This document shows, in pieces, positions 31,747 through 40,528 of a stretch of 64,000 nt of DNA. Source of the stretch: Flavobacteriales bacterium (GTDB lineage Bacteria; Bacteroidota; Bacteroidia; Flavobacteriales; Flavobacteriaceae); the NCBI GenBank assembly GCA_004213995.1, contig SGZJ01000001.1, positions 62,001 to 126,000 on the forward strand, in the 5' to 3' direction. Positions within the stretch are counted from its first letter, which is position 1, and every line of letters starts with the position of its first letter. The position numbers and the translations under genes are program-made. Under the pieces are notes generated by a model, which worked only from the letters and a program-made list of their open reading frames with translations, searched no databases and was not told the origin of the DNA.

Positions 31747-31797
31747 GTTAACTTATGGTTAAATGTATATACCCTAACATTAATAATGTTAATTTAG
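31747..31797 (+). promoter_or_regulatory. Repeat array and -7 box in front of the two-component operon
   Basis: GTTAA occurs as direct repeats at 31747 and 31758, exactly 11 bp apart, and again at 31788. In the same stretch are an inverted repeat TTAAC-TTATG-GTTAA (31748-31762) and a perfect 17-bp palindrome TAACATTAATAATGTTA (31775-31791). The palindrome abuts TAATTTAG (31790-31797), a one-mismatch -7 box ending 4 nt before the kinase ATG. An 11-bp direct-repeat period is what OmpR/PhoB-type regulators bind, so autoregulation is plausible but not shown. Confidence 0.5.
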
Positions 31798-31801
31798 ATA
31801 T

Positions 31802-33427
31802 ATGAACAAGAAATTTTTCATATTAATATTGATCTCTATGACTTTATCCCTCTCTGGGATTATTGCTGTTCAGACTTATTTTATTAAGAGCAATCTTGAT
31901 AAAAATAGAGAAGAGTTTGCTTTAAGTATAAGCAAAGTCTTGACATCAGTTTCAGACGATATTGAAAAAAGAGAATACTCTGAATACGTATATAAGTTTA
32001 ATGAATTAATTAACTCAGGAGTTAATATAGATACTACAGCAATTAATAACCTATATTTTATTAGTGAAAACAACGGATCTAACGAAACTATTATTTATAG
32101 AAACGGTATCATAGAAGAAAGTTTGAAGTTGCCTTCGTTTTTAGATATCAATATTGATAGTATTAATATTACTAGAATATCTAATGAAAGAGAAAAAAAC
32201 TTTTTTAGTCTTTCAGACCCAGAGGATATTAGACAATATACTCCCGAACAACTACTTTTAAGAATTGGAGAAATTTCAAGAAGTAAAGAAATTCTATTTG
32301 AAACTGCTTACAAAGATTTAGCTAAAAGAAACCCAATTCACAGAAGAGTTTCATCTGATGAGATTGAGTCTCTTTTGAACAATGCTTTACTTGATAATAA
32401 AATAAATTTAAATTACGAATTTGGAATTTTTGATAACGAACTTTTAACAAGAGTACAGTCATCAAATTTTGATTTTTATGCTAATGAAGGTCAGGATAAA
32501 ATTTTTACAACTACTTTATTTAAGGACAATGAAAATAATAGTGATTTTAAATTGAGTATCTATTTTCCAAATTTAAGAAATCAATTGTTATCTTCCAGTT
32601 CATTAGTCTCCTTTGATTTTGAAGTAGTTATTTTATCTGTAATATTTACTCTAATTATTGTAATTGTTTATGTAAGCACAATTTCACAGTTATTAAAACA
32701 GAAAAAAATAGCTCAAATTAAATCTGACTTTATAAATAATATGACACATGAATTTAAAACTCCTATTGCTACAATTAATTTAGTTTTAGATTCAATTAAG
32801 AACCCTAAAATTATTGGAAATAAAGATAAAGTTATTGGTTATTTGAATATGATTAAAGATGAAAATAATAGAATGAATGATCAAGTGGAAAATGTTTTAA
32901 GAATATCAAGGTTAGACAAAAATGAATTAGATATTGAAAAAACTAATTTAGATTTACATAACCTAATAAATAATGCAGTAGGACATTTGGATTTGATAAT
33001 GAAAAATAAAAATGGAAAGATAGAATTAGATTTAAACTCAAAATATTCATTTATTAAAGCTAATCAAACGCATTTTACTAATGCCATAATTAATATTATT
33101 GATAATGCAATTAAATATTCTGATAACAACCCGATAATAAAAATATCAACTAGAAATATTGATAAAATATTAAATGAAAAAGATATTATTTTGTCAATTT
33201 CTGATAATGGTCGAGGAATGTCCAAAGATGTTCAAAGAAAAATATTTTATAAATTTTACAGAGAACAGTCTGGTAATTTGCATAATGTTAAAGGTCACGG
33301 TTTGGGCTTAGCTTATGTAAAAAAGATAGTAAATTATCATAAAGGTGAAATATCCGTAAATAGTATAGTAGGGAAGGGAAGTACCTTTGAAATAAAAATA
33401 CCAGTTAACAACAATAATACAACATAA
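31802..33427 (+). CDS. Two-component sensor histidine kinase
   Basis: 541-residue inner-membrane kinase: TM1 at about 5-25, a periplasmic domain of about 245 residues without a recognised fold, TM2 at about 272-294, then HisKA with the phospho-accepting His316 in NMTHEFKTPIATI and an ATPase domain with N-box NIIDNAIKYS, G1 DNGRGMS and G2 VKGHGLGLAYV. No clear HAMP domain between TM2 and the H-box. One base separates it from the response regulator. Signal unknown; the layout resembles Bacteroidota RprX/RprY-like pairs. Confidence 0.94.
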   Translation: MNKKFFILILISMTLSLSGIIAVQTYFIKSNLDKNREEFALSISKVLTSVSDDIEKREYSEYVYKFNELINSGVNIDTTAINNLYFISENNGSNETIIYRNGIIEESLKLPSFLDINIDSINITRISNEREKNFFSLSDPEDIRQYTPEQLLLRIGEISRSKEILFETAYKDLAKRNPIHRRVSSDEIESLLNNALLDNKINLNYEFGIFDNELLTRVQSSNFDFYANEGQDKIFTTTLFKDNENNSDFKLSIYFPNLRNQLLSSSSLVSFDFEVVILSVIFTLIIVIVYVSTISQLLKQKKIAQIKSDFINNMTHEFKTPIATINLVLDSIKNPKIIGNKDKVIGYLNMIKDENNRMNDQVENVLRISRLDKNELDIEKTNLDLHNLINNAVGHLDLIMKNKNGKIELDLNSKYSFIKANQTHFTNAIINIIDNAIKYSDNNPIIKISTRNIDKILNEKDIILSISDNGRGMSKDVQRKIFYKFYREQSGNLHNVKGHGLGLAYVKKIVNYHKGEISVNSIVGKGSTFEIKIPVNNNNTT

Positions 33428-33428
33428 T

Positions 33429-34130
33429 ATGAATGATACAAATAATAGAATTTTATTAGTTGAAGATGACCAAAATTTTGGAATTATCTTAAGAGATTAT
33501 TTAATTATAAATAATTATGACGTAACTCATGCTAAAAATGGAATGGAAGGATTTGAAAAGTTTAAAAAGAATGATTTTGATCTTTGTATTCTTGACGTTA
33601 TGATGCCATATAAAGATGGTTTTACTTTAGCAAAGGAAATTAAAGAAAAGAACCCTGACATTCCAATTATATTTTTAACAGCGAAATCTTTAAAAGAAGA
33701 TGTATTAAAGGGGTATAAAGTTGGTGCTGATGATTATTTAAAAAAACCTTTTGATAGTGAGGTTTTGTTAATGAAAATCAACGCTATTATTAATAGAAAT
33801 ACTAGAACTTCAATTGTTGAATCATCTGAATTTGAATTTAATTTTGGTAGTTTTCATCTCAATTCAAAATTAAGACATTTATCCTATTTAGATAATACTC
33901 CTGTTAAGCTATCTCCCAAAGAGAATTTATTATTAAAAATGTTGATTTTATATAAAAATGATCTTATGCCAAGAGAATTAGCTTTAACCAAAATTTGGAG
34001 AGATGATAACTATTTCACTTCTAGAAGTATGGATGTCTATATAGCTAAATTAAGAAAATATCTGAAAAATGATGAGTCCGTTGAGATTATCAATATTCAT
34101 GGTGAAGGGTTTAGATTAGTCAGTAATTAA
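33429..34130 (+). CDS. OmpR-family response regulator
   Basis: 233 residues: receiver domain with acidic pocket VEDD, phospho-acceptor Asp56 in LCILDVMMP, Thr84 and Lys106 (DDYLKKPF), then a winged-helix DNA-binding domain (about 135-230) with the recognition helix region SRSMDVYIAKLRKYLK. Partner of the kinase just upstream. Its last 15 bp overlap the convergent miaA. The repeats at 31747-31797 are a likely binding site for its own control. Confidence 0.95.
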   Translation: MNDTNNRILLVEDDQNFGIILRDYLIINNYDVTHAKNGMEGFEKFKKNDFDLCILDVMMPYKDGFTLAKEIKEKNPDIPIIFLTAKSLKEDVLKGYKVGADDYLKKPFDSEVLLMKINAIINRNTRTSIVESSEFEFNFGSFHLNSKLRHLSYLDNTPVKLSPKENLLLKMLILYKNDLMPRELALTKIWRDDNYFTSRSMDVYIAKLRKYLKNDESVEIINIHGEGFRLVSN

Positions 34131-35030
34131 GTTATCTATACATTTAACTACATCTTCAATTTTATAGTTTGTTTTAAACCAAGTTATATCTTTATTGGAG
34201 TTAAACCATGTCATTTGTCTTTTTGCAAATCTTCTTGTATTTTTTTTAATATCATTAATTGCTTGATCTAAATTTGATTTTCCATCTAAAAAATTAAAAA
34301 TTTCTTTGTAACCTATTGTATTTAAACTGTTAAGATTTTTATAACTAATTAAATCAATAGCTTCTTTAATTAATCCTTCATTTATCATATTGTCAACTCT
34401 TGTATTTATCCTTTCATATATCATCTCTCGTTCATCTCTTAGTCCAATTTGTATTTTTTTGAAATTACGTACAGTATATTCTTTTTTCAAGTAAGAAGAA
34501 TATGGCTTACCACTAGAAATAGTGACTTCCAATGCTCTTATAATTCTTCTATGATTATTTAAATCAATATTTTTATAAGAAATTAAATCCTTTTCTTTTA
34601 ACTCATTTTGCATATGTTTAAGACCTCTTATTTTAAATTCATTATTTAAAAAGTCTCTAACTTTTTCATCGCTTTTGGGGATTTGATCTAATCCGTAATT
34701 AATAACATCTAAATATAATCCAGATCCACCTACAAGAACTGCTAAATCTGTTTTTTTATGAATTTTTGAAATGCTATTAAGAGCATCTTTTTCAAAATCA
34801 CCTATAGAATAACTATCCTTAACGCTTTTATTATTTATTAGGTGATGTTTAACCCTATTTAAGTCTACATTTGAAGGTTTAGCTGACCCAATATTCAATT
34901 CTTTGTAAAACTGTCTAGAATCAGCTGATATTATCTCTGTGCCATATTTTTCTGCTAATTCTATGGCTAATTTTGTTTTACCAATTGCCGTGGGCCCAAG
35001 AATTGATATAAGATATTTATTCATCATCAA
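34116..35030 (-). CDS. miaA: tRNA dimethylallyltransferase
   Basis: Adds the isopentenyl group to A37 of tRNAs that read codons starting with U. 304 residues: P-loop LGPTAIGKTKLA near residues 10-21, TEIISADSRQFYKEL near residues 31-45, the substrate motif GGSGLYLD near residues 101-108 and RFAKRQMTWF near the C-terminus. The length is normal. The ATG overlaps the stop of the exonuclease/GIY-YIG gene by 4 bp, making it the last gene of the minus-strand run from hbd. Confidence 0.97.
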   Translation of the reverse strand: MMMNKYLISILGPTAIGKTKLAIELAEKYGTEIISADSRQFYKELNIGSAKPSNVDLNRVKHHLINNKSVKDSYSIGDFEKDALNSISKIHKKTDLAVLVGGSGLYLDVINYGLDQIPKSDEKVRDFLNNEFKIRGLKHMQNELKEKDLISYKNIDLNNHRRIIRALEVTISSGKPYSSYLKKEYTVRNFKKIQIGLRDEREMIYERINTRVDNMINEGLIKEAIDLISYKNLNSLNTIGYKEIFNFLDGKSNLDQAINDIKKNTRRFAKRQMTWFNSNKDITWFKTNYKIEDVVKCIDNLITD

Positions 35031-36388
35031 TAATTTAAAATCTTAATTCCTTTGGCTTTTCTTAAAAAACTTTGAATTATTTGTTGATTGTCTTTATTGT
35101 GCTCCATTGAAATTATAATTTTCTTTAAAACCTTTATGTTATTTATTTGAAAGTTTAAATTAAAATATCCCAAACCAATAAACAAGCCGTTTTCAACTAA
35201 AACAAAACTACTTTCATCGATATTTCGTCCTTTATCTATTATAGCAAAATTTTTATTTTCAAAATTTAGATATTTAATAGCTTTATGAATTCTTTCGTTA
35301 TACTGATCAGGTTTTTCAATATTTATGCATGCACCATAGCATTCATTTATGGAATATCTAAAGCAATTATTGTTGGACTTATATACTCCACAGAGTTTTT
35401 GACACAAATCATTTTTATTAATTATTTTGTTTAAGAATGAAAGGGCGTTATTCATATTCTTAAATGTTGTCAAAGGATCTTTACCTGAAATAATTTTAGA
35501 AATACTTAGATTTATATAATTATTTTTATCAATACTTTTAAAAAGTCCGTAAGGATATATAGTCTTGCGTAACTTTCTGTTAAAAATAGGTTTATGTAAT
35601 TTAACTTGATTGCTCTCTTTAAGTAAAGCAATTAATTCACTTCCAGTTTCATCATAGCTAACTGAAGACGTATTAATTTGTAGTTTTTGTGATTTACGGT
35701 CTTTTCCTGTAAAATGTTGGTTAACTCTTTTTTTAATATTTTTGCTTTTGCCTATATATATTATTTCGGAATTTTTATCGTGCATATAATATATCCCTGT
35801 TGAAAATGGTAAATCATCTAAAATTTCGGTTAAGTTTTTTGGTAAATTAGATTTACTAGTATTCTTAATATTATTTATAATAATATTTTTATCTAAATCT
35901 TTATCTAGTAGTAGCTTAAATAATTTGACTGTAGCTAATGCATCGCCGCTTGCTCTGTGTCTTTGTGTAAGAGGAATTCCTAATTGCTTTGTTAATTTAC
36001 CCAAGCTATATGAATTCATATCTAAAATTAATTTTTTAGACAAGTCTAAAGTACACAAGGTATTTCTTCTAAAATTATAACCAAGTCTATTATATTCCGT
36101 CTTTAAAATTCTATAGTCAAAAGACGTATTGTGGGCTACAAATATTGTGTCTTCAGTTATTTCTAATATTCTTTTAGCTACCTCATGAAACTTGGGAGCA
36201 TTGCGTAGCATTTTATTATTTATTCCAGTTAGATTAACTACAAAAGGTTGGATGTTTTTTTCAGGATTTATTAATGAAATAAATTTATCAATTATTTCAG
36301 TCCCATCAAATTTATATATAGCAATTTCTGTAATTCCTTCTTCATTGAATTTACCACCGGTTGTCTCTATATCTACAATACTGTATAT
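35027..36388 (-). CDS. DnaQ-like exonuclease fused to a UvrC-type GIY-YIG domain, non-AUG start
   Basis: About 453 residues. The N-terminal DEDDh 3'-5' exonuclease starts IYSIVDIETTGGKFNEEG (DxE motif) and continues with VAHNTSFDYRIL and QRHRASGDALAT. A central GIY-YIG nuclease domain follows (TGIYYMHDKNSEIIYIGKSKNIKKR), then a C-terminal region resembling UvrC/Cho proteins with cysteines (CQKLCGV...CFRYSINECYGAC). The first ATG (36211) would remove the DxE motif. Extending upstream gives all conserved residues but no ATG, GTG or TTG before the yggS stop at 36400-36398; ATA at 36388 aligns with the usual methionine, and ATT at 36391 is the alternative. Probably repair or proofreading. Confidence 0.85.
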   Translation of the reverse strand: MYSIVDIETTGGKFNEEGITEIAIYKFDGTEIIDKFISLINPEKNIQPFVVNLTGINNKMLRNAPKFHEVAKRILEITEDTIFVAHNTSFDYRILKTEYNRLGYNFRRNTLCTLDLSKKLILDMNSYSLGKLTKQLGIPLTQRHRASGDALATVKLFKLLLDKDLDKNIIINNIKNTSKSNLPKNLTEILDDLPFSTGIYYMHDKNSEIIYIGKSKNIKKRVNQHFTGKDRKSQKLQINTSSVSYDETGSELIALLKESNQVKLHKPIFNRKLRKTIYPYGLFKSIDKNNYINLSISKIISGKDPLTTFKNMNNALSFLNKIINKNDLCQKLCGVYKSNNNCFRYSINECYGACINIEKPDQYNERIHKAIKYLNFENKNFAIIDKGRNIDESSFVLVENGLFIGLGYFNLNFQINNIKVLKKIIISMEHNKDNQQIIQSFLRKAKGIKILNY

Positions 36389-36397
36389 AATAACTTT

Positions 36398-37045
36398 TTA
36401 TTTTCTTGCTCCAAATATTTTGCTTCCAACTCTAATCATATTACTGCCATTTTTGATTGCTAAAAGATAATCGTTACTCATGCCCATTGATAATATCTTT
36501 ATGTTTGTATTTTGATGCTTATTAAAGAAACTATTTAATGTACTAAATTCTTCTATTAGTTTTAATTCATTATTCGTGTTACTTGCCATCCCCATAAAAC
36601 CTGTTATTCTAATATTTTTAAAATCTATTAGTAAGTCTGTTGTTAACCATTCATTAGCTTGTTTGTAGTCAAGACCAAACTTACTTTCTTCGAAAGAAAT
36701 TTTCACTTGAATTAAACAATCAATTATTCTATCATTTTTTTTGCCTTGCTTATTTATCTCTTTAAGCAATTTGATATTATCAACTCCGTGTATTAAATTT
36801 ATAAATGGAGCTATATATTTTACTTTATTACGTTGTAAATGACCAATCATATGCCACTTAATATCTTTAGGTAAATTATTTTGTTTTGAAACCAGTTCCT
36901 GAACTTTATTTTCACCAAAAACTCTTTGGCCACTATCATATGCCTCTTTAATTTTTAATTCACTTTTAGTTTTTGAAACGGCAACAAGGGTAATGTTTTT
37001 TCCAATTTGTTCATTAATGAAACTTATTTGTTTTTTTATACTCAT
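36398..37045 (-). CDS. YggS-family PLP homeostasis protein
   Basis: 215-residue TIM-barrel protein of the alanine-racemase N-terminal fold, binding pyridoxal phosphate through Lys25 in LVAVSKTKS; other family motifs are GENKVQELVSK, WHMIGHLQRNKV, FMGMASN and LSMGMSNDY. It buffers cellular PLP rather than acting as an enzyme, from work on other bacteria. It starts 5 bp after hbd and its stop lies 9 nt before the proposed start of the exonuclease fusion. Confidence 0.95.
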   Translation of the reverse strand: MSIKKQISFINEQIGKNITLVAVSKTKSELKIKEAYDSGQRVFGENKVQELVSKQNNLPKDIKWHMIGHLQRNKVKYIAPFINLIHGVDNIKLLKEINKQGKKNDRIIDCLIQVKISFEESKFGLDYKQANEWLTTDLLIDFKNIRITGFMGMASNTNNELKLIEEFSTLNSFFNKHQNTNIKILSMGMSNDYLLAIKNGSNMIRVGSKIFGARK

Positions 37046-37050
37046 AATTA

Positions 37051-37941
37051 TTATTGAAATTGTTTAGAAACGACTTCAGCTTTTTTGCTATTCGAATAAT
37101 CATAAAAACCCTCTTTTGATTTGATTCCTAATTTACCTGCTAATACCATATTTTTAAGTAGAGGTGAAGCTACATATTTTGGACTCTTAAAGCCTTCATA
37201 CATTACATCTAATATAGATAGACAAATATCTAAACCTATAAAATCAGCTAATTGAAGTGGACCCATGGGATGCCCCATTCCTAATTTCATTATTGCATCA
37301 ATGTTTTTTACTGAACTGACTCCATGATTTAGAGTTTCAATAGCTTCATTAATCATTGGTAGTAAAATTCTATTGGCAATAAAGCCTGGATAGTCATTTA
37401 CCTCAACTGGTATTTTATGGATTATTTTTGTGATATGATTAATAAACTCTAATGTTTCTAAATCAGTTTCATACCCTTTAATGACTTCAACGAGTTTCAT
37501 TAAGGGAACTGGATTCATAAAATGCATACCTATAACTTTATTCGGTCTTTTTGTAGATGAAGCAATTTGAGTTATAGAAATTGAAGAGGTATTTGAGGCC
37601 AAAATTGTGCTTTGATCGTAATGCTTGTCTAAATCTTTAAATATTTGAAGTTTTAATTCTAAATTTTCAGTAGCTGCTTCAATAACTAACATCGCGTTTT
37701 TAGAAGTGTTAACTATTTTAGTTTTTTTGGTGATATTTTTGAGAGTATTTTTCTTTTTTAAATCAGATATTTTCTCTTTAATTACCATTCTATCTAAATT
37801 ATTAGATATTGTTTGAATAGCTTTATCTAATGACTTGATGTTAACATCTACTAGTTCAACTTTAAAGTTGTTTTGTGCAAATGTATGAGCAATACCATTA
37901 CCCATGGTTCCTGCTCCAATGACGACAATATTTTTCTGCAT
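37051..37941 (-). CDS. 3-hydroxybutyryl-CoA dehydrogenase family enzyme
   Basis: NAD(P)-dependent oxidation or reduction of 3-hydroxyacyl-CoA. 296 residues: Rossmann motif VIGAGTMGNGIAH near residues 6-18, SNTSSISITQIA, HFMNPVPLMKLVE with the catalytic histidine near residue 141, and YPGFIANRILLPMINEA near residues 184-200. The length is typical of Hbd/PaaH. It has a promoter (37965-37994) and heads the hbd-yggS-exonuclease-miaA run. Fatty-acid breakdown or butanoyl metabolism is likely; the exact substrate is not clear. Confidence 0.95.
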   Translation of the reverse strand: MQKNIVVIGAGTMGNGIAHTFAQNNFKVELVDVNIKSLDKAIQTISNNLDRMVIKEKISDLKKKNTLKNITKKTKIVNTSKNAMLVIEAATENLELKLQIFKDLDKHYDQSTILASNTSSISITQIASSTKRPNKVIGMHFMNPVPLMKLVEVIKGYETDLETLEFINHITKIIHKIPVEVNDYPGFIANRILLPMINEAIETLNHGVSSVKNIDAIMKLGMGHPMGPLQLADFIGLDICLSILDVMYEGFKSPKYVASPLLKNMVLAGKLGIKSKEGFYDYSNSKKAEVVSKQFQ

Positions 37942-37964
37942 TTGTATATATTAAAAATCTAATA

Positions 37965-37994
37965 CAAATGTAATATTTTTATAAGCATAAATAA
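37965..37994 (-). promoter_or_regulatory. Promoter of the hbd-yggS-exonuclease-miaA run
   Basis: On the minus strand TTA (37994-37992), 19 bp, TACATTTG (37972-37965): an exact -7 box with a -33 element one base off TTG. It leaves a leader of about 18 nt before the hbd ATG. Confidence 0.65.
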
Positions 37995-38032
37995 CTTAGA
38001 ATTTTAATACAAATATCTTTACTTTTATAAAC

Positions 38033-38674
38033 TTGAAAGACACATTCAAACATAAAGGATTAAGAAATAAATTAGCTTCAGAAGTAAAAAGTAAAGGGAT
38101 ATTAGATTTACGAGTTTTAAATGCTATTGAATCAATTCCAAGACATTTATTTATGGACTCTAGTTTTATTGACCATGCTTATCAAGACAAAGCTTTTCCC
38201 ATTGGAGCTGGACAAACAATATCCCAACCATACACAGTTGCTTTTCAATCCGAATTGTTAAATGTAAAAAAAGGAGATAAAATATTAGAGATTGGAACCG
38301 GTAGTGGTTATCAAACAGCTGTATTATGTGAATTGGGAGCTATAGTTTATTCTATCGAAAGACAAAAGGAATTATTCAAAAAAACAAGTTTATTTTTACC
38401 AAAAATTGGTTGCAATCCAAAAAAATTAATTTTTGGTGATGGTTATAAAGGTTATGTAAGTGATGCACCTTATGACTCCATTTTAGTTACTGCAGGAGCA
38501 CCATTTATTCCTAAGAGTTTGCTTAACCAACTAAAGATTAGCGGAAAACTTGTAATTCCAGTTGGAGAAAAAACTCAGATAATGACTTTGATAACAAGAA
38601 TTTCAGAAAAAAAATTTAAAAAAATTGAATTTGGTGAGTTTAAATTTGTGCCTTTATTGAAAGAGAAAAATTAA
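38033..38674 (+). CDS. pcm: Protein-L-isoaspartate O-methyltransferase
   Basis: Repairs isoaspartyl damage in proteins using SAM. 213 residues: SIPRHLFMDSS, the conserved QTISQPYTVAFQSELL near residues 62-77, the SAM motif ILEIGTGSGYQTAVL and the late VTAGAPFIPKSLL. The start is TTG at 38033, supported by the family start MKDT.KHKGLR. A possible -7 box TATCTTTA lies at 38014-38021. It overlaps convergent smpB by 4 bp. Confidence 0.95.
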   Translation: MKDTFKHKGLRNKLASEVKSKGILDLRVLNAIESIPRHLFMDSSFIDHAYQDKAFPIGAGQTISQPYTVAFQSELLNVKKGDKILEIGTGSGYQTAVLCELGAIVYSIERQKELFKKTSLFLPKIGCNPKKLIFGDGYKGYVSDAPYDSILVTAGAPFIPKSLLNQLKISGKLVIPVGEKTQIMTLITRISEKKFKKIEFGEFKFVPLLKEKN

Positions 38675-39132
38675 TTTTTATTTTCTTTTTTAATTCGATC
38701 AAGGTTTCTTTTGTTATCTCTATCGATTAAAGTTTGTCTTTTATCATAAAGTTTCTTTCCTTTAGCTAAAGCTATTTCAATCTTAGCTAATCCTTTGTCA
38801 CTCAAGTACACCCTTAGAGGTATTATTGTAAGACCAGAATTTTTGACACTTTTGTTGAGCTTTAAAAGCTCTTTTTTATTTAATAATAACTTCCTGGTTG
38901 ACTTAGGAATTTGATTAAAAGCAGAGGAGAATGAATAGTTCTCAATTGTCATGTTGACAATAAATAGTTCGATAGAATCATTAAATTCACAAAAACTCTC
39001 AGCAATTGATGCTTTACCTAGCCGTATTGATTTAATTTCTGACCCAGTTAGTACAATTCCAGCATTATACTTATCTAAAATCTCATATTCAAATTTTGCT
39101 TTTTTATTTGTAATATTTATTTTATTCTTCAT
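38671..39132 (-). CDS. smpB: SsrA-binding protein SmpB
   Basis: Partner of tmRNA in rescuing stalled ribosomes. 153 residues: NKKAKFEYEI at the start, YNAGIVLTGSEIKSIRLGKASI near residues 23-44, and a basic C-terminal tail DKRQTLIDRDNKRNLDRIKK. Full length. The divergent promoter region with glyA holds CAAATATA (plus) at 39179-39186, i.e. TATATTTG for smpB. No tmRNA gene was recognised in the window. Confidence 0.97.
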   Translation of the reverse strand: MKNKINITNKKAKFEYEILDKYNAGIVLTGSEIKSIRLGKASIAESFCEFNDSIELFIVNMTIENYSFSSAFNQIPKSTRKLLLNKKELLKLNKSVKNSGLTIIPLRVYLSDKGLAKIEIALAKGKKLYDKRQTLIDRDNKRNLDRIKKENKN

Positions 39133-39178
39133 TTTATAAAACTGGTTATTGTTAATTAGTTTTTAATAACTAAGATAC

Positions 39179-39226
39179 CAAATATAGGATTTTTGCATTA
39201 TTAAACTTATCATTTGTTTATTTTTG
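39179..39226. promoter_or_regulatory. Divergent promoters of smpB and glyA
   Basis: Minus-strand TATATTTG (39186-39179) points at smpB with a leader of about 40 nt. Plus-strand TATTTTTG (39219-39226), with TTA 18 bp upstream (39198-39200), points at glyA with a leader of about 20 nt. Both -7 boxes are exact TAnnTTTG matches; no operator is recognised between them. Confidence 0.6.
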
Positions 39227-39252
39227 GATTATAATAAATAATAATTGATTCC

Positions 39253-40527
39253 ATGTCAAAAGATAAAATAATTTTTGATTTAATTAATGAAGAAAAGACT
39301 AGACAGACTGAAGGTATTGAGCTTATTGCATCTGAAAACTTTACTAGTGATAGTGTAATGAAAGCTACAGGTTCGGTATTGACCAATAAATATGCAGAGG
39401 GTTACCCTGGAAAGAGGTATTATGGTGGCTGTGAAGTTGTAGATAAAATAGAGTTATTGGCTATAGAAAGAGCTAAAGAACTTTTTGGAGCATGTTGGGC
39501 TAATGTTCAACCCCACTCAGGTAGTCAAGCTAATTCTGCAGTATTTTTTGCTTGTTTGAATGCTGGTGATAAAATTTTAGGTTTTGATCTTTCACATGGA
39601 GGACATTTAACACACGGTTCCTCTGTTAATTTTTCTGGAAAACTATATAATCCAGTTTTTTATGGAGTTGATAAGGATACAGGTGTTTTAAATTATGACA
39701 AAATACAAGATATAGCTACTAAAGAAAAACCTAAACTAATTATTGCTGGTGCTTCTGCTTATTCAAGGGATATTGATTATGAGAGATTTAGATTAATTGC
39801 TGATAGTGTCGATGCGATATTACTAGGAGATATCTCTCATCCATCTGGTTTAATTGCAAAGGGTATTTTAAATGATCCTATTCCACACTGTCACATTGTA
39901 ACAACTACAACTCATAAAACTTTGAGGGGACCTAGAGGAGGATTAATTCTAATGGGTGAAGATTTTGAAAATCCTTTTGGAGTTAAATTTAAAAGTGGAA
40001 AATTAAAAAAAATGTCCTCCTTACTTGATTTAGCTATATTTCCTGGGAATCAAGGTGGTCCGTTAGAACATGTAATAGCTGCTAAAGCTATAGCTTTTAA
40101 AGAGGCCCTTCAAGATGATTTTATGCATTATATTTTAAAAGTCAAAAAAAATGCTAATGTAATGGCTGATGAGTTTATTAAAAGAGGATATAATATTATT
40201 TCAAACGGAACAGATAATCACATGATGTTAATTGACCTTAGAAATAAAAATATTGATGGTAAGACAGCTGAATATGCTTTAGGTTTAGCAGATATTACTG
40301 TTAATAAAAATATGGTTCCTTTTGATGATAAATCTCCATTTATAACTTCAGGTATTAGAGTGGGTACTGCAGCTATTACTACAAGAGGACTTGTTGAAAA
40401 TGATATGTTGAGAATTGTGAATTTTATAGATCAGGCAATAATGAATTTTGATAATGAAACTAAATTAAAGGATATTTGTAATGAAGTAAATTCTATGATG
40501 AGTAAATTTCCTCTATTTTCTGTTTAA
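39253..40527 (+). CDS. glyA: Serine hydroxymethyltransferase
   Basis: PLP enzyme interconverting serine and glycine and charging tetrahydrofolate with one-carbon units. 424 residues: [28 protein letters not shown] near residues 47-64, [11 protein letters not shown], and the PLP lysine Lys222 in [15 protein letters not shown]. The length is normal. It has its own promoter and converges on the beta-helix lipoprotein gene with only 1 bp between. Confidence 0.98.
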   Translation: MSKDKIIFDLINEEKTRQTEGIELIASENFTSDSVMKATGSVLTNKYAEGYPGKRYYGGCEVVDKIELLAIERAKELFGACWANVQPHSGSQANSAVFFACLNAGDKILGFDLSHGGHLTHGSSVNFSGKLYNPVFYGVDKDTGVLNYDKIQDIATKEKPKLIIAGASAYSRDIDYERFRLIADSVDAILLGDISHPSGLIAKGILNDPIPHCHIVTTTTHKTLRGPRGGLILMGEDFENPFGVKFKSGKLKKMSSLLDLAIFPGNQGGPLEHVIAAKAIAFKEALQDDFMHYILKVKKNANVMADEFIKRGYNIISNGTDNHMMLIDLRNKNIDGKTAEYALGLADITVNKNMVPFDDKSPFITSGIRVGTAAITTRGLVENDMLRIVNFIDQAIMNFDNETKLKDICNEVNSMMSKFPLFSV

Positions 40528-40528
40528 A

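Noticed and set aside
36209-36211. ATG at 36211 as start of the exonuclease fusion
   Set aside because: It would remove the DIETTG catalytic motif that is plainly encoded in frame upstream.
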